The notes under the pieces: model-generated | Database searches by the model: none | Told to the model about the DNA's origin: nothing | The model's input: the letters and a program-made list of their open reading frames with translations, nothing else | Shown here: piece after piece, positions 11,771 through 23,645 of the stretch | How the letters are laid out: each line of letters starts with the position of its first letter | Numbering within the stretch: position 1 is the first letter of the stretch | NCBI GenBank assembly: GCA_023213315.1 | Contig: JAKCPI010001597.1 | Coordinates: 1-64,000 of the forward strand | Direction: 5' to 3' | Origin: Euborellia annulipes | Lineage: Eukaryota; Arthropoda; Insecta; Dermaptera; Anisolabididae | Length of the DNA: 64,000 bases | Translations under genes and position numbers: made by a program

Positions 11771-12530
11771 CTAGTAAAGAATATTTTTTAAAATTTAATA
11801 GATCCTAGACGTTGTTTAATCATTCAAATCGTTTTCTCTTCAATTTTAAGTATTTCACAAATCGCTTTTAATGGAAAAGTTTCTCGATTTTCTTATGTAA
11901 ATAAGAGAAAGAATTTTTTCTGTTCTTTCTAGAAGTAAAACACAATTGAGGTTATATCATCTTCTATTTGCCTTTCTTCCTCTCTCTTATGCAGACTTTG
12001 TTCAAAATAGCTTCAAATATATGTCTAATAAAGTTGTAGACTTTCAAGTAGTTATTCGCTTATACTTTTCCCAGTCTTGACTTTGCAGACAGGCTCTCCC
12101 TTTCTCGGTCTTCTAATTAATTTATAAGAAAACTTGAGGTGTTCGTATATTACGTTTTATTTTCTTCATAATCCTATTTGTTTTAAATATTTTCTAATTA
12201 TTCCACTTCTTAAGTGGAGGGTAATTAATGAAGCTTCAAATAAGTTTGTAAAAACAAGGCCTGAAGATAGGAGAAATTTATTTATTTATTTATTAATAAA
12301 TGAATTCGTTTTTAAATTAATAATAAGCAGAGAAAAGTTTATATAATATTCTGGGATTACTTTTTATTTGTATATTGACCCGTTTGCTCAGAGTAATTAT
12401 TTTTGGGGTGGTTTCAATTTCCCTTTCCTAAAAGATGAAGCTGAATTTGAATTCAATAAAGCAGTGAGTAATGAAAATGAATTCCTACTTACATATATGG
12501 TTCCTATGGCTTTAAATTGTAGTAATAATT
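11771..12530. other. AT-rich intronic stretch without recognised feature
   Basis: No conserved exon or dispersed repeat seen. Short plus-strand frames look random. Confidence 0.5.
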
Positions 12531-12534
12531 TTAA

Positions 12535-13150
12535 GGGGGTTCAGGAGCGACGTCTAAACGTACTTTAAAAAAAAAACTACACTATTATAAGGAATTTTTC
12601 AATGCGGTTTTTTTTAATGAATTAAATTCATAAGAGATTATTGGGACATCGAGCTATAATTTTTTTAATGACTTATTAAAAGATTATCGTAATTAATTTT
12701 TTTGTTATCAAGCAAATACAAAAAAACAATCTGACCCAATAATCTTTATTTTTTTTTTAAATTAAAAATGAATTTATTGTGATTATTAATCACATATTAA
12801 TTAAGAAATTTTTAAAATAAGTTTAGATGATTTATTTAAAAACCAACTGTGAAATTAGTTCAGCATTCTTGCAATAGATGGCAAGCTAGTCTAACAGATG
12901 AGCCCCTTTTGGCCTATATTTATATATTTTTATGCTTTTATAAAAGATACATAATATATAATAACATTTATAAAGTATTTATTATTAAAAGATCAATGAA
13001 AATCAATCAAATGCATTAAATATTATTAGCTACCATTCTGACATCTCTTGGCAAATTTTTGAATTACTTGATATTTGGGCTTACTTTTTATGACACACAA
13101 CGCCATCTTAGCGGGAAAAACATGCGTAACCATTTCACTCCCGTAGCCCC
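12535..13150 (+). mobile_element. MITE M1, copy 1
   Basis: 616 bp from GGGGGTTCAGGAGCGACGTC to ACTCCCGTAGCCCC. Flanked by TTAA (12531-12534) and TTGA (13151-13154), which suggests a TTAA-type target. Ends are imperfect inverted repeats. A very similar copy of the same length lies inverted at 22979-23594. No transposase; superfamily not certain. Confidence 0.8.
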
Positions 13151-13154
13151 TTGA

Positions 13155-13723
13155 GATAAAATTTAGAGATACAAAAAATGTTTGGTCGTTAGATCCGATC
13201 GAAAACAGACGGTACTTGTTCCGCATGCGGTTTCTTTAGCGAAAAAAGCCAAAACTCGCATTCTCCGTCAGAGACCGCTACAATATGAGCTTTGTTTTAT
13301 AAATATATAAATTAAAAATAATCACTATTTATTACAGCTTAAAATTTAAATATCATTACCTAACTTGTTGAAAAATTATACATTTTTTTAATCAATATAA
13401 ATTATGCAATATTTTATATTAATGAATTGCAAATATTTTTTTATTTTATTTTATTTTGAAGATAAAAATCATCAACATGAACTAATAGACCCCTGAATGC
13501 CTAAATTATTCTTCATAAACCGCAATGATCAATGATAAGAAAACCTTCGTTTCATATCTGATTACGGGTCATATTATAAATACAAATTATTACTGCATTC
13601 ATCAAAAGAATCTCTTTTTTTTTATTTTACTATGGTTATAATGCGAAATGTTAAAAAAAAGACCGAATAAATAAACAAATTTTAATTATAATACAACGAT
13701 AATATAATACAAAATTGAAAAGA
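13155..13723. other. AT-rich stretch without recognised feature
   Basis: Nothing supportable beyond AT-rich simple sequence. Confidence 0.5.
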
Positions 13724-14338
13724 CCTAGTGTGACTTTGCACAGCAGCCCACAACTTTCTCTTACCTTCGATAATCGAAAGTTGTGTTCTGTGCTTGTAAC
13801 ACCAGATTTTTCGTGTCGACATATATTTAGTTTCCGACAGTACGGTACATTCGAATTTCAAGATACAAAATTTATAAGAATGGGAAAATAATTATATTTT
13901 TTTACCATGGCAACCATTTCTCCTATCTTTTCTATGGAGTTCAAGAGTAAAGTGGTCTTGAGAAGATTTCAATGACAAAATGAGAATATACCTTTTAAAG
14001 AGAATCTATAAAATAATTGATTTGTGAATTTAAAAATTCGTTGGAGCGAATTTAGAGAAAAAAACTGAAAAATTACATTAGTAAAGTACCAGTACTTTTT
14101 GGTCGATTTTGTTCAAAAGCTTCGTGTCACGTCCCAGGGGGTACTTAACTCAAATATAAAATTTCAACCTCATAGCTCTTTTCGATCTTGAGATATTTTG
14201 TTCACAGACAGACCATGTCGCGAAAACCACTTTTTTGGATTCAGGGGACCTCAAAAACGTGTATATCCATCAAAATCTTGAAATTGAATTTTTAACAAGA
14301 TCGCAATACTTTCTCTCTGTATATATTTCATATATCAA
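13724..14338 (+). repeat. R1 repeat, nearly complete
   Basis: Runs from the 5' hairpin (CTAGTGTGACTTTGCACAGC) through TTACCATGGCAACCATTTCT and CCACTTTTTTGGATTCAGGG to CTTTCTCTCTGTATATATTT. The 3' hairpin is incomplete. Confidence 0.92.
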
Positions 14339-14366
14339 TCACAGATATCTTAAAAAAGTTTTATAT

Positions 14367-14432
14367 AGCCTGAGTTGCCGAAAAGACTGTATATATGTGT
14401 GTGTGTGAATCTGAATGAGAAAAAAGTATGAA
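14367..14432 (+). repeat. SINE-1 3' fragment
   Basis: GCCTGAGTTGCCGAAAAGAC, then a TG-run and GAATGAGAAAAAAGTATGAA, matches the SINE-1 tail. Confidence 0.65.
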
Positions 14433-14638
14433 AATCTGTTGATTATTAACGAAATTATGAACAAAACAGTTTCAGGGCTATCCATATACCCAGAAATAGC
14501 TCTAAATTTCAATGTACTAAATTTTGTTGCTGGTCTGTGTTATCCTAAACAAAAAATAAATTACGAATATGTTTATAAAAGCTTTTTTTGTTTGATTTAT
14601 AATTATTTTTATGAGAGTTTTTAATTATATTTTAAGTA

Positions 14639-14785
14639 TTAATTATTTATTAAAAATATAAATACTGTACAACGTTTCGACTGCTTATTCTGCAGTCGCT
14701 TTCAAGTACTGGCGCTTGAACTGACTGAGTTCAGAATAAGCAGTCGAAACGTTGTACAGTATTTATATTTATAATAAATAATTAA
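14639..14785. repeat. palindrome with GAAAC motif
   Basis: Arms share AATACTGTACAACGTTTCGA or its complement. CGAAACGTT follows a GCAGTC/GACTGC hairpin, but the CTGANGA half of a hammerhead core is missing. A degenerate relative of the ribozyme-bearing palindromes, or another fold-back. Confidence 0.6.
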
Positions 14786-15274
14786 TACAAATCTGGTCTA
14801 TAATAAAAAAAAAGAATTTAAATAGCAAGAAAACAAAGCAAATAGGTAATAACGTTTAATTATATTCGATATTTAAACCGAATTTTTTATTTTTTTTATT
14901 TTAAGCCAACTTTTTTAACTTTAAACTTTGATATTTGAATCACCTTTTTCTTCTTTTTAATTCAGTCGTTTTTTTCTCTTTTTTTTTATATATATAAACT
15001 TCAAAAAATCTTTTTTAACAAAAGAGAAAGAAAAAGAAAAAAAGAGAGAAATCATGATTTCATTAAAGAATCACATTGGGAAATTAAGAAAAAAAAAAAA
15101 ACCTTGGAACTGTTTTTAAACTAACCTCATTTTCACATTTTCATTTAATTATTTTATATCTTTTATGAATTTTTTTTTCTAAAGGAAAATATCATATTTT
15201 AATGAATAACAGAAATGTGTAGGATTTTAAGGTATTATTTATACGTCGCCTGACAATACAAACAAATGAAAGTG
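14786..15274. other. AT-rich stretch without recognised feature
   Basis: Poly-T, poly-A and GA-rich runs only. Confidence 0.55.
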
Positions 15275-15935
15275 AAAAAATCTGGTGTGACTGGCGCACA
15301 GCCACAACTTTCTCTTACCTTCGGTAATCGAAAGTTGTGTTCTGTGCTTGTCACACCAGATTTTTTGTGTCGACAATATTTAGTTCCCGACAGTACGGAA
15401 CATATGAATTCAGATGTAAAATTTATAAGTATGGAAAAATATTTATATTTTGTTACCATGGCAACCATTTCTCCTATCTTTTCTATGGAGTACAAGAGTA
15501 AAGTGGTCTTCAGAAGATTTCAATTGCAAAATGAGAATATACATTTTAAAGAGCATTTAAAAAATAATTGATTTTTGAATTTAAAAAAAATCGTTGGAGC
15601 AAATTTTGAGAAAATCGAAAAAAACTGAAAAAGTACATCAGTAAAGTACTAGTACTCTTTGGCCGATTTTGATTAAAAGCTTATTTTTCCGGTCCCGGGG
15701 GGTGTTTAACTTTATATAAAATTTCAACCTCGTAGTTCAATTCCTTCATGCTAAAATTGAACACACACCCACACACACACACACAGACAGACCATGTCGC
15801 GAAACCACTTTTTTGGATTCAGGGGACCTCAAAACGTGTATATCCATCAAAATCTCGACATCAAATTTTTGACATGAATCCAATACTTTCTCTCTATATA
15901 TATATTACATATATACATAGGTAAGAGAAAGTAAA
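15275..15935 (+). repeat. R1 repeat, complete reference copy
   Basis: Starts AAAAAATCTGGTGTGACTGG with the 5' hairpin closed by TTGTCACACCAGATTTTTTG. It contains the TTACCATGGCAACC block, the TCCCGGGGGGTGTTTAACTT block, a CA microsatellite (about 15763-15784), GACCATGTCGCGAAACCACT, and the 3' hairpin ending AGGTAAGAGAAAGT. Confidence 0.95.
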
Positions 15936-16265
15936 AAAGCTCTATATCTCTCTTCAAATTAAGAGAGGGTTAATATACGACAGAAGGATGAAGAATCAAG
16001 AAAATAATCAAGAGCGTGGACTTCCCTCTCTCTTATAAACAAACAAAAAGTGAGAATAAAAGAAATGTGTAAATGTGTTGTATGTCAATGTGGCTGAAAA
16101 TTTAAATTGACTTTTAAAAGACTGCGCAGATTTGTATAAGTCAATCACAAGTTAAGTGATGATATAATAATATAGACAATAAGTAAGTTTTAACGAGAGA
16201 GGTGTTAACATTTTGTTTTTTGGGGTTACACACCCCAACTTTAATAAATGAAAGTGATAACTTAC
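15936..16265. other. intron sequence after exon D
   Basis: AT-rich. Apart from the donor site at 16260-16265 (minus strand GTAAGT) nothing is recognised. Confidence 0.5.
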
Positions 16266-16442
16266 TCTCGCAGCCTGGTTGCGTCACGACTTGATTGGCA
16301 TAGAAATCAGCGTGTCCACAAGCAGCTAGGCGACCTTGTACCAGAGCGTTTGTGTGGACAACATCCACAAAGCGAGCATCTGAGGGGTCAAGACGTGCAT
16401 CTCGAGATGCTCCAGAGAAGAGAGGTAGAGCTGGGTCCAGCC
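16266..16442 (-). CDS. pancreatic-lipase-family exon D (acid residue region)
   Basis: 177 bp. The acceptor is TTTTGTTCCTAG, the donor GTAAGT directly after GGCTGCGAGA. Its first two bases complete a Gly codon from exon C, giving RITG-LDPALPLF. GLDPA is the family motif that carries the catalytic Asp of the Ser-Asp-His triad in pancreatic-type lipases. It continues RLDPSDARFVDVVHTNA, GHADFYANQ and QPGC, all canonical family blocks leading into the lid region. The exon ends in phase 1. The next exon, which should hold the catalytic His after a conserved Cys, was not found in 1-16265. It lies between two inverted copies of MITE M1 (12535 and 22979). Substrate specificity (triglyceride, phospholipid or other) cannot be told from this part. 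Confidence 0.95.
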
Positions 16443-16537
16443 CTAGGAACAAAATAAAAAACATTCCTTTTATTTTAACGACCAAACGAGAGTCTGCATG
16501 AAGATTTTATTTCAGAAATTGAAAAATGTAATTTCCT

Positions 16538-17399
16538 CAGGGTGTTTTTGAAATAGGTTGACAAACTTCTGGAGAGGTTTTCTTATTATTCAAATAGAGA
16601 AAAATGTTTCTTATAGCATAGGTCCAAAAATGCTTCGTTTTCCCGCTAGCGGCGATTATTTTTTTTATCTCAAAAATGATTTGACTAATTATGGTGAAAT
16701 TTGGCATGTTACCTACTGAGGTAGTGTTAAAAAAAAAACTCAACCTTATTTTATGATATTTTTCAAAATGGCGCCCATTTGCATCTGTTGTGAGTCTTTT
16801 TTTTAAGGTTCTTATATTAAGCAAGTAAAAAATCTAACTATGCTATTTTGTTTAAAATGAAAAAATAAAACTTTTTAGACTGGTAATTTTTTTTTTTTTT
16901 AATTGGTAGTTTTAGAGTTATTTCAATATAAAAATTTCAAATGGGCGCCATTTTGAAAAATATCATAAGATAAGGTGGAGAATTTTTTTAACACTAGTCC
17001 ATTACCTCAGAAAGTACCATGCCAAATTTCACCATAATTAGTAAAACAATTTATTTATATAATTCGCTAATGTCCGTCTGTTTGTCACGCTCTATTTTGG
17101 CAACTTCCCGTTGGAATTTTCAAATGAAATTTTTTAAGCTTAAAGAGGACCTTCTAGGGATTACAGGAAAATTATTTTCACCCCAAAATTCCTATAACTT
17201 TTTGAGTTATTAATTCCTAAAGTTGCGATTTCTCCCATAGGAAATGTATAGAGAAATATTTATGTATTCTTTCCATTTGTGTATTCTATGACTGTAAACC
17301 AATCCTCAAACAGGCACTGAATTGGAATAGTAATGATAATGAAGAAAACCACTCCAGAAGTTTGGCAGCCTATTTCAGAAACACTCTGTAGAAATAAAT
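16538..17399. mobile_element. fold-back transposon, ~860 bp
   Basis: The termini are ~48-bp inverted repeats: CAGGGTGTTTTTGAAATAGG at the left and CCTATTTCAGAAACACTCTG at the right, extending through the AACTTCTGGAG block. Internally 16690-16790 and 16930-17040 are also inverted (TTCAAAATGGCGCCCATTTG and complement). No clear target duplication and no transposase frame. It starts 96 bp upstream of exon D in the direction of transcription. Confidence 0.82.
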
Positions 17400-18203
17400 A
17401 TATAGAAAGGACAAAAGTCAATCAATCAGGATCTGAGGGCAACTTTTTATAATTGAGAATATAGAATATTTACTTATTAAATTTCACAATCATTTTAATT
17501 TTTTTATCTCAAGTAGGGTGAAGAATTTCATTTAACGTTTCGATTCAATGAAGGTGAAGCAATAAATGTAACGTCATATTAAATTTCAATTATCATTATT
17601 TAATAAAACATCTTCAGATTTTACGTTAATTTGAAATATCTTTTTTCTAGAAAGATTTAAACCCTGATCCTCCTTGTTCAATGATTTTGAAACATTATCA
17701 AAAAATCATTTTAAGTATTCAACATTTGTAAACAAAAAAAAATTGCCTATTCAGCTTTCGATCTGTAAGTCAAAAAAAAAAAACAGAAAGTGAATCGGGT
17801 CATTTGTTTACAAACGTGGATTTCCTTAAATTACTCTCTGAATCAAAAGACGAGTGTGTGTGGAGTGAAGTAAAGGGACTATAGTCGTAAAAAGGGAGCT
17901 AATCTGAAAACATTCCCTCGGGGTGTTTGTTATCTTTCACGTCATTTGTCACGTCACCAACCTCTCTCTCTACGTACGAGGATATGTATTGACTGATGAT
18001 TATCTTTGAATTTGCATCCATCAATATTATTCAAAAACAAATCAAAATTGTTGTTGGATAAGATAAAGTATTCGCTATTTACAAGCAAAGGAATTTCTTA
18101 TAAAATAAAATTTATTTCTTTATTTTAAATATAATAATATTCAGATTAATAGTATAAAAATAGCAAATAATAATAAATAATAATAATAATAACAGATAAT
18201 ACA
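17400..18203. other. AT-rich intronic stretch without recognised feature
   Basis: 17527-17580 has ACGTTTCGATT near TTCATTGAA, weakly like the hammerhead-linked palindromes, but no core can be built. Otherwise nothing. Confidence 0.4.
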
Positions 18204-18447
18204 TTTGTTCGTTTCGCTTGTCATTGCAGTATGATTTACACATTTTTCCCTGCATTCTGTTCGTTTCATTTTTTGCACGCTAGCATAACTTGCATTCTGT
18301 TCGTTTGAAATCAGGGGCAGAAAATGAAGATTTTGCATAAATTGACCCAATCGAATAGCTGGTGTGAATTGTGCAGGGCGATCACAGCGCCAAAGCTTTA
18401 GTAGATGACCACCTTTTGTCGCCATTTTCTCTCTATTCACCTCGATT
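18204..18447 (-). repeat. dispersed repeat R5, copy 1
   Basis: About 240 bp repeated in inverse orientation at 54971-55189. Shared blocks are GTGAATAGAGAGAAAATGGC, CATCTACTAAAGCTTTGGCG and CACCAGCTATTCGATTGGGT. Ends in CGAAACGAACAAA. Type unknown. Confidence 0.8.
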
Positions 18448-19707
18448 AAAATAACAGAGTTAATTAATATAAAAAAAAAGATAAATAAGTTTTAAGTATT
18501 ATTTTCATTTTTATTTATTATTTTTATTTTCTTTATTATTATTAATTATTTTTTTTATTTTTTTATTTAAGAATCAACGTTATAAAAATGACAACTGAAG
18601 ATTAGGTTAGGGTAGGTTATTAAGAACTCATTTTGCCAGTTCATGAATTCAATAGAACTGATAGCAAAAGTTGCACTATTTGTCTAGGCAGTTTGGGCTT
18701 GCACCTTTTGACCTTGAGAGCGTGCCTGGGCAACTTTTAACGTTTTACCATGGCAAGTGAAACGAACAAACTACAAATGAAAGAACTAAAATGAAGCAGT
18801 TTGGCCAACGAATTGCAGCAGACTGAAAGATAGGTAAACAAAATAATAACACAATAATGGATTTTTTATTTAAATGGACCGCACCCGACTTTAGAAGGTT
18901 TTGTTATTTCGGTTGCCTATCTTACAGGAACTAAATACGAAATACTCAAAGCTCATAGAACAATCAAGCAGTAACTAACAAAAATACATGAAATAACAAG
19001 TTCTTCGGAATGCTTATTCAACATTCAGCTTTAACTGCTTAAAGCGATTATCAATTCAGCTCAAGGTAGACGATTTACTAATTAACAAAAATATTATAAT
19101 GCACCTAAGAGATGGGTCATGCATGTGGTGTTAAAATTAATCTTTTTTTGAACAGTGTGAAAATACTCTGTGATGAATTTGTTTAAACAAATTGATTTGA
19201 AGGAAAAAATATTCAACCATAAATCATAATTTGCATTTGACGTTGAATTGACAGTGCTTTTATTTTTATTTTTATTTTTATTCCAATTAACCCAATTGAC
19301 ACATAATTATCAAAGAGAACAATAACTATTATAGATGAACCATTAGTAAATATCCAACACCAATCCGGTCCATTAAACAATATTTGCATAATTGTTTCTG
19401 TAAGAACGATTCAAATTAAACCGATTGTGAATTATTCCATATATATATAAAGAGGGGGGAGAGAAAATGAAAACATTAAAAAAAATAAATAAAAATTACG
19501 GAGTTAATATAATCTAATCTAATGTAAACTTTTAGTAATGTTTTAAGCGTTGACATTGCATTTTGAATATAAAAGGTTGGGGGGGGGGGATTCAATTGGG
19601 TTTAATGACAATTCTATATTAACAAACAAGAAATAAAATAAATAGAGTAATCAAAAAGTCCTATATTAAAGGGCGAACATGTAACATTTAACTAAAATAG
19701 TCAATTT
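18448..19707. other. AT-rich intronic stretch; R5 end fragment
   Basis: 18746-18770 (ACCATGGCAAGTGAAACGAA) resembles the end of R5. The remainder shows no gene or repeat I can name. Confidence 0.4.
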
Positions 19708-19850
19708 ATATAATTAAATATTTATTAATTCATATACCCGAAAAAATAAGGGTGTGCCGCCGGGAGTTGAACCACGGATCCTCCAATTTGTACTCGGGTA
19801 TATGAATTAATAATTATTTAATTATATAAATTTCCGTTTCGAGGCTCACA
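19708..19850 (-). repeat. tRNA-derived SINE-like sequence in a hairpin
   Basis: The minus strand has a B-box-like GGTTCAACTCCCGGCGG around 19757-19773. It is flanked by inverted arms (TATTAATTCATATACCCG at 19723-19740 and complement near 19794). Not a foldable intact tRNA. Confidence 0.5.
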
Positions 19851-20004
19851 TACGCGATATATATAATATCTTAAATATTATATATAATTTCTTATTTATA
19901 AAATAGTCAAGTTAATATATTAACAGAAATAGCAAAAAAGTAAGCGTCGCTTGAACCACAATTGAACCCGAATTCAACCACAAATCTGTCAATTTGTTCA
20001 CAGC

Positions 20005-20085
20005 ATGCCGTACTATTTTCTGAGGCATGCTGAGTACAAATGGGTAGATCCGCGGTTCAATTCCCGACGATGCCTACTTTTTTCA
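20005..20085 (+). repeat. tRNA-like SINE fragment
   Basis: GCGGTTCAATTCCCGACGAT gives a B box at about 20052-20069, preceded by GAGTACAAATGGGTAGATCC, which parallels the copy at 19708-19850. No intact cloverleaf is visible. Confidence 0.45.
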
Positions 20086-20127
20086 GTTAATAAAAATTTA
20101 GTTGGGGGTGCAATGACCATCAAGCAT

Positions 20128-20286
20128 ACAGTCATTCTCATGAAGTTAGACACAATCATCAAAGCAAGTGTTTACATAAAAAGCATGATGTTACAATAAG
20201 TTTTTTTTGAATTTGATTGTAACATCATGCTTTTTATGTAAACACTTGCTTTGATGATTGTGCCTAACTTCATGAGAATGACTGTA
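20128..20286. repeat. long hairpin, 70-bp arms
   Basis: ACAGTCATTCTCATGAAGTT (20128 onward) through GCATGATGTTACAAT is mirrored almost perfectly by 20216-20286, with a 17-bp spacer. Probably a fold-back element. Confidence 0.85.
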
Positions 20287-21429
20287 GATGGCGCTGACGT
20301 CATTGCATATAAAATGCACGTAACTGTCATTTAGAGGTTAGTTCCCTTGAGTCGGAGCAAGTGCATAGTACTAGAAAACGATTTCAGAATAACTATATTT
20401 TCAATAAATAATGAATACAAAGTGGGATAACTAAAAACTCCCATAATAAATATTAATTATATGTTCAATCGAAAAAATCTCTATTAAGGCTCTATTACAA
20501 CGATTATTTAAAAAAAAAAAACGCCATTAATTGATAAATAAATAAATGATTATCTAATTTAATAATACTATTGAAAGGAAGGATGAAACACGCGATGCAT
20601 ACAAATAGGTCCTTCCTCGACATATTATCAAATGCAAGTGAATTGGGTATTTATGTAGAGTAGAAGAGAGGAGGTATAAATAAGCCAGGCAGAAAAGTGG
20701 CTGATTTTAGTAATAAAATTGAGAGAGGATAAAGAGAGCGAGAGAGAGAGAGAGTGGAGGGATGAAGTGAAACACTTTGAAACGCAGCAACGGATTTACA
20801 TTTTATTCCCTAACTCCTTCCCTCTCTCTCGCTGGAGAACTTGTTCTTGGAGAGAGAGTTTTAGAGCCGGCAGCCATTTTCCAAGGAGCAAGCCAAGTCC
20901 TTCAAGTCCTTAGGTACTTTGATGTAACATCAAGTCACATCAAGTTGGAATCAAATAAATCGTATATAGATAGGGTAAGAAATAAAACCAACAAATAAAA
21001 AAAAAATACAAGAATTTGTTATATATCAAGGAATCAAAAACACCATAAAAATACAAATTGAAAGAAATTTTAATTTATTCAGAAATTAGAGGATGAAAAA
21101 TGCCGCCACCAGGATTGGATAGTCTTGTAAAATAATACTATGGCAATATAAGAATTTGTATTAGCGCCATAATCGATTGTGCAGTGAATGGCGTCGAGGC
21201 CCTAGTGTGATTGTCAATTTTTTTAATCACTAAATTAAATTCTGTTTTTGGGATATTTTAGTAAGAGAAAGGATTATTTTTTTTTTTTTAAGTTATTTTT
21301 GGGTTAAAAGATTGTATTGAATGAAACTTTCTATAATAATAAACTAGCAGGTTATTTTCTGATTTCGGACTTTGATTGGCATTAGAGGATAAATAGAGGG
21401 AAATTTGAACTCAAAACATCTTTTAGGTT
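20287..21429. other. intronic stretch with GA microsatellite
   Basis: GA repeats at 20731-20757. No coding exon or named repeat. Confidence 0.5.
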
Positions 21430-21621
21430 TGTTACACTCTGGCACTGGCACTGGGTTTTTAGGGTTTTAACCTCCCCCCTCCCCCATGGAGAGAAAAAAA
21501 TTCAAAATATATATTACAACTAGAAAAGAAAAAGGTTAAGCGCTCCATCCGCAAATGGGAGGCGGTGCAGCTAGTCAAAACCGCCCCCCCCAGGAGTAAA
21601 TCCTGGTTGCGCCACTGCATT
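21430..21621. repeat. possible hAT-like MITE remnant
   Basis: The right end CCTGGTTGCGCCACTGC resembles hAT-type termini (complement starts CAGTGGCGCAACCAGG). A C-run follows the left side, as in the other hAT-like MITEs here. The left terminus is not clear. Confidence 0.4.
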
Positions 21622-21629
21622 CTAGGATG

Positions 21630-21962
21630 GGCAGGATTGCAATCTTTTTGGATTTAAATCCGAAAATCAGAACCGATCCAGGATTTTTGGATCTGGATCA
21701 AAATACTTTTTTTGGGGAGGATCTTGGATTTGAATCGAAATTATTTTTTTCTCTGAATCTAGGATTGGATCGCTAATCCATTTTGAAGGATTAGCAATCC
21801 TGGAATTTTGAGATTTTTTTCAAAGGATTGGCAATCCCTGAAATTTTTTTTACTTTTTATTTAATATACGTAGGTCTTATATCTTTTTGATTCATCCAAA
21901 TGCCTAAAAATTAATCCCAGATCGATCCTTTTGGATTAGTGCCCGAATAAAAATGATTAAAA
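21630..21962. repeat. GGATT/AATCC quasi-repeats
   Basis: Imperfect interspersed GGATTT, GGATC and AATCC words through the whole interval. Low-complexity expansion with no reading frame. Confidence 0.5.
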
Positions 21963-22118
21963 ATGATCGAGGGAATGATCCACACGCCTGCAGCAGGTCT
22001 GCATAGTGAACTACACATTTTTCTTCTGGTCACTTTCGAACTACTGTGTGTGCCCCTGGTGGGGGGTAGACCCTGTGTCCCAAAGGTTTTTCCTGGTGCG
22101 GGCGTGTGGATCCCTCGA
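21963..22118. repeat. short fold-back element
   Basis: ATGATCGAGGGAATGATCCA at the left is mirrored by GTGGATCCCTCGATCAT at the right, with CACACGCC/GGCGTGTG extending the arms. The interior is GC-rich relative to surroundings. A short open frame crosses it, but it is best explained as a repeat. Confidence 0.65.
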
Positions 22119-22974
22119 TCATTTTATTTCTTCTCGGGTGGATCGAAACGTCCAAACTGCCCGTTGCGGATTGGATAGAATCCTTTTAAAAGATTTTGCC
22201 CATACCTAGCTAGATGCACTACATAATACAATTACTACTCAATCTCAACCCACCAATTGAAAATCATTCCTAGCAATGAAGCCACTCACTACCAACCAAT
22301 ATATCATATGTTTCAACTTTTTTTGGACAAGATAAAGGAATCTTCGTGTAATAAGAACTCTTTAAGAGAACGACTTAACTACTCGAGACCTTGTCCAAAT
22401 AAAATTGAAACAGATGATACCTTCGTTCTCTGTCATATACAATTTCCTAAATCTCGAAGAAAAAATAAGGAGGAAAAAGAAAAGTATAAATAATATGATG
22501 TCCACATCTCTTTTCTTTTCCTAAAGCAACAAGAAGAAGGTCTGTCCGTTCGTCCATTTGTCTCGCCTGGGGAGCTTTTTATCATTCATCTCTCTCTCCT
22601 CTCTGTCTCTCTGCTTTGATACACAAGTTGGTCTATAAATAAAATGATTTCATATTTGGTTGAGTTTATATAACAAAATCAAAACAAATAGATATCCAAA
22701 ATCAATATTATCTATATATAGATTTATACCTTCAACAAGTAAATAGAGTGATTTTAATTAAATTCTCAACCACTGTCGATATACATAATTAAAATGAAAT
22801 GAGAAAGGAATGACATTTACTGTAAAATATTTCATTAAAAGTTTAACTCTTTAAATTGGCTCAGAAAAATAAAAAGATACCGAGAAATTCATAACAATTT
22901 TGTAATTACATTTTGGCATATAATCTGGAATTTTAAACTTAAAACAAGGAATTTGAAGGGGTGATTAAGGGGCC
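22119..22974. other. intronic stretch without recognised feature
   Basis: No repeat or exon supported. Confidence 0.5.
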
Positions 22975-22978
22975 TCGG

Positions 22979-23594
22979 GAGCGAAGTGTTTACGCATGTT
23001 TTTCCCGATAAGATGGCGTAGTGTGTCATAAAAAGTATGCCCAAAAAATCAAGTAATTCAAAAATTTGCCAAGAGATGTCAGAATGGTAGCTAATAATAT
23101 TTAATGCATTTGGTTGATTTTCATTGATCTTTTAACAATAAATACTTTATAAATGTTATTATATATTATGTATCTTTTATAAAAGCATAAAAATATATAA
23201 ATATAGGCCAGATATAGGCTAATACTATATCGTCTGTTAGACTAGCCTGCCATCTATTGCAAGAATGCTGAACTAATTTGACAGTTGGTTTTTAAATAAA
23301 TCATCTAAGCTTATTTTAAAAATTTCTTAATTAATATGTGATTAATAATAACAATAAATTCATTTTAAAATTTAAAAAAATTAAAGATTATTGGGACAGA
23401 TTGTTTTTTTGTATTTGCTTGATAACAAAAAAATTAATTACGATAATTTTTTAATAAGTCATTAAAAAAATTATAGCTCGATGTCCCAATAATCTCTTAT
23501 GAATTTAATTCATTAAAAAAAACCGCATTGAAAAATTCCTTATAATAGTCTAGTTTTTTTTTAAAGTACGTTTAGACGTCGCTCCTGAACCCCC
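22979..23594 (-). mobile_element. MITE M1, copy 2
   Basis: 616 bp, the inverse of 12535-13150 and the same length, with high similarity throughout. Left flank TTAA (22975-22978), right flank TTTA (23595-23598). It ends about 50 bp from the donor site of lipase exon C. Confidence 0.82.
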
Positions 23595-23645
23595 TTTAGT
23601 TAAAAAAAAAATTTTAAACGATTGTTTTATGATGAGTAGCCCTAC

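Noticed and set aside
14639..14785. Palindrome at 14.7 kb as a hammerhead ribozyme
   Set aside because: It has a hairpin and GAAAC but no CTGANGA box, so no core can be formed.
20128..20286. 70-bp-arm hairpin as a microRNA precursor
   Set aside because: Arms are far longer and more perfect than a typical animal precursor; a fold-back element is the simpler explanation.
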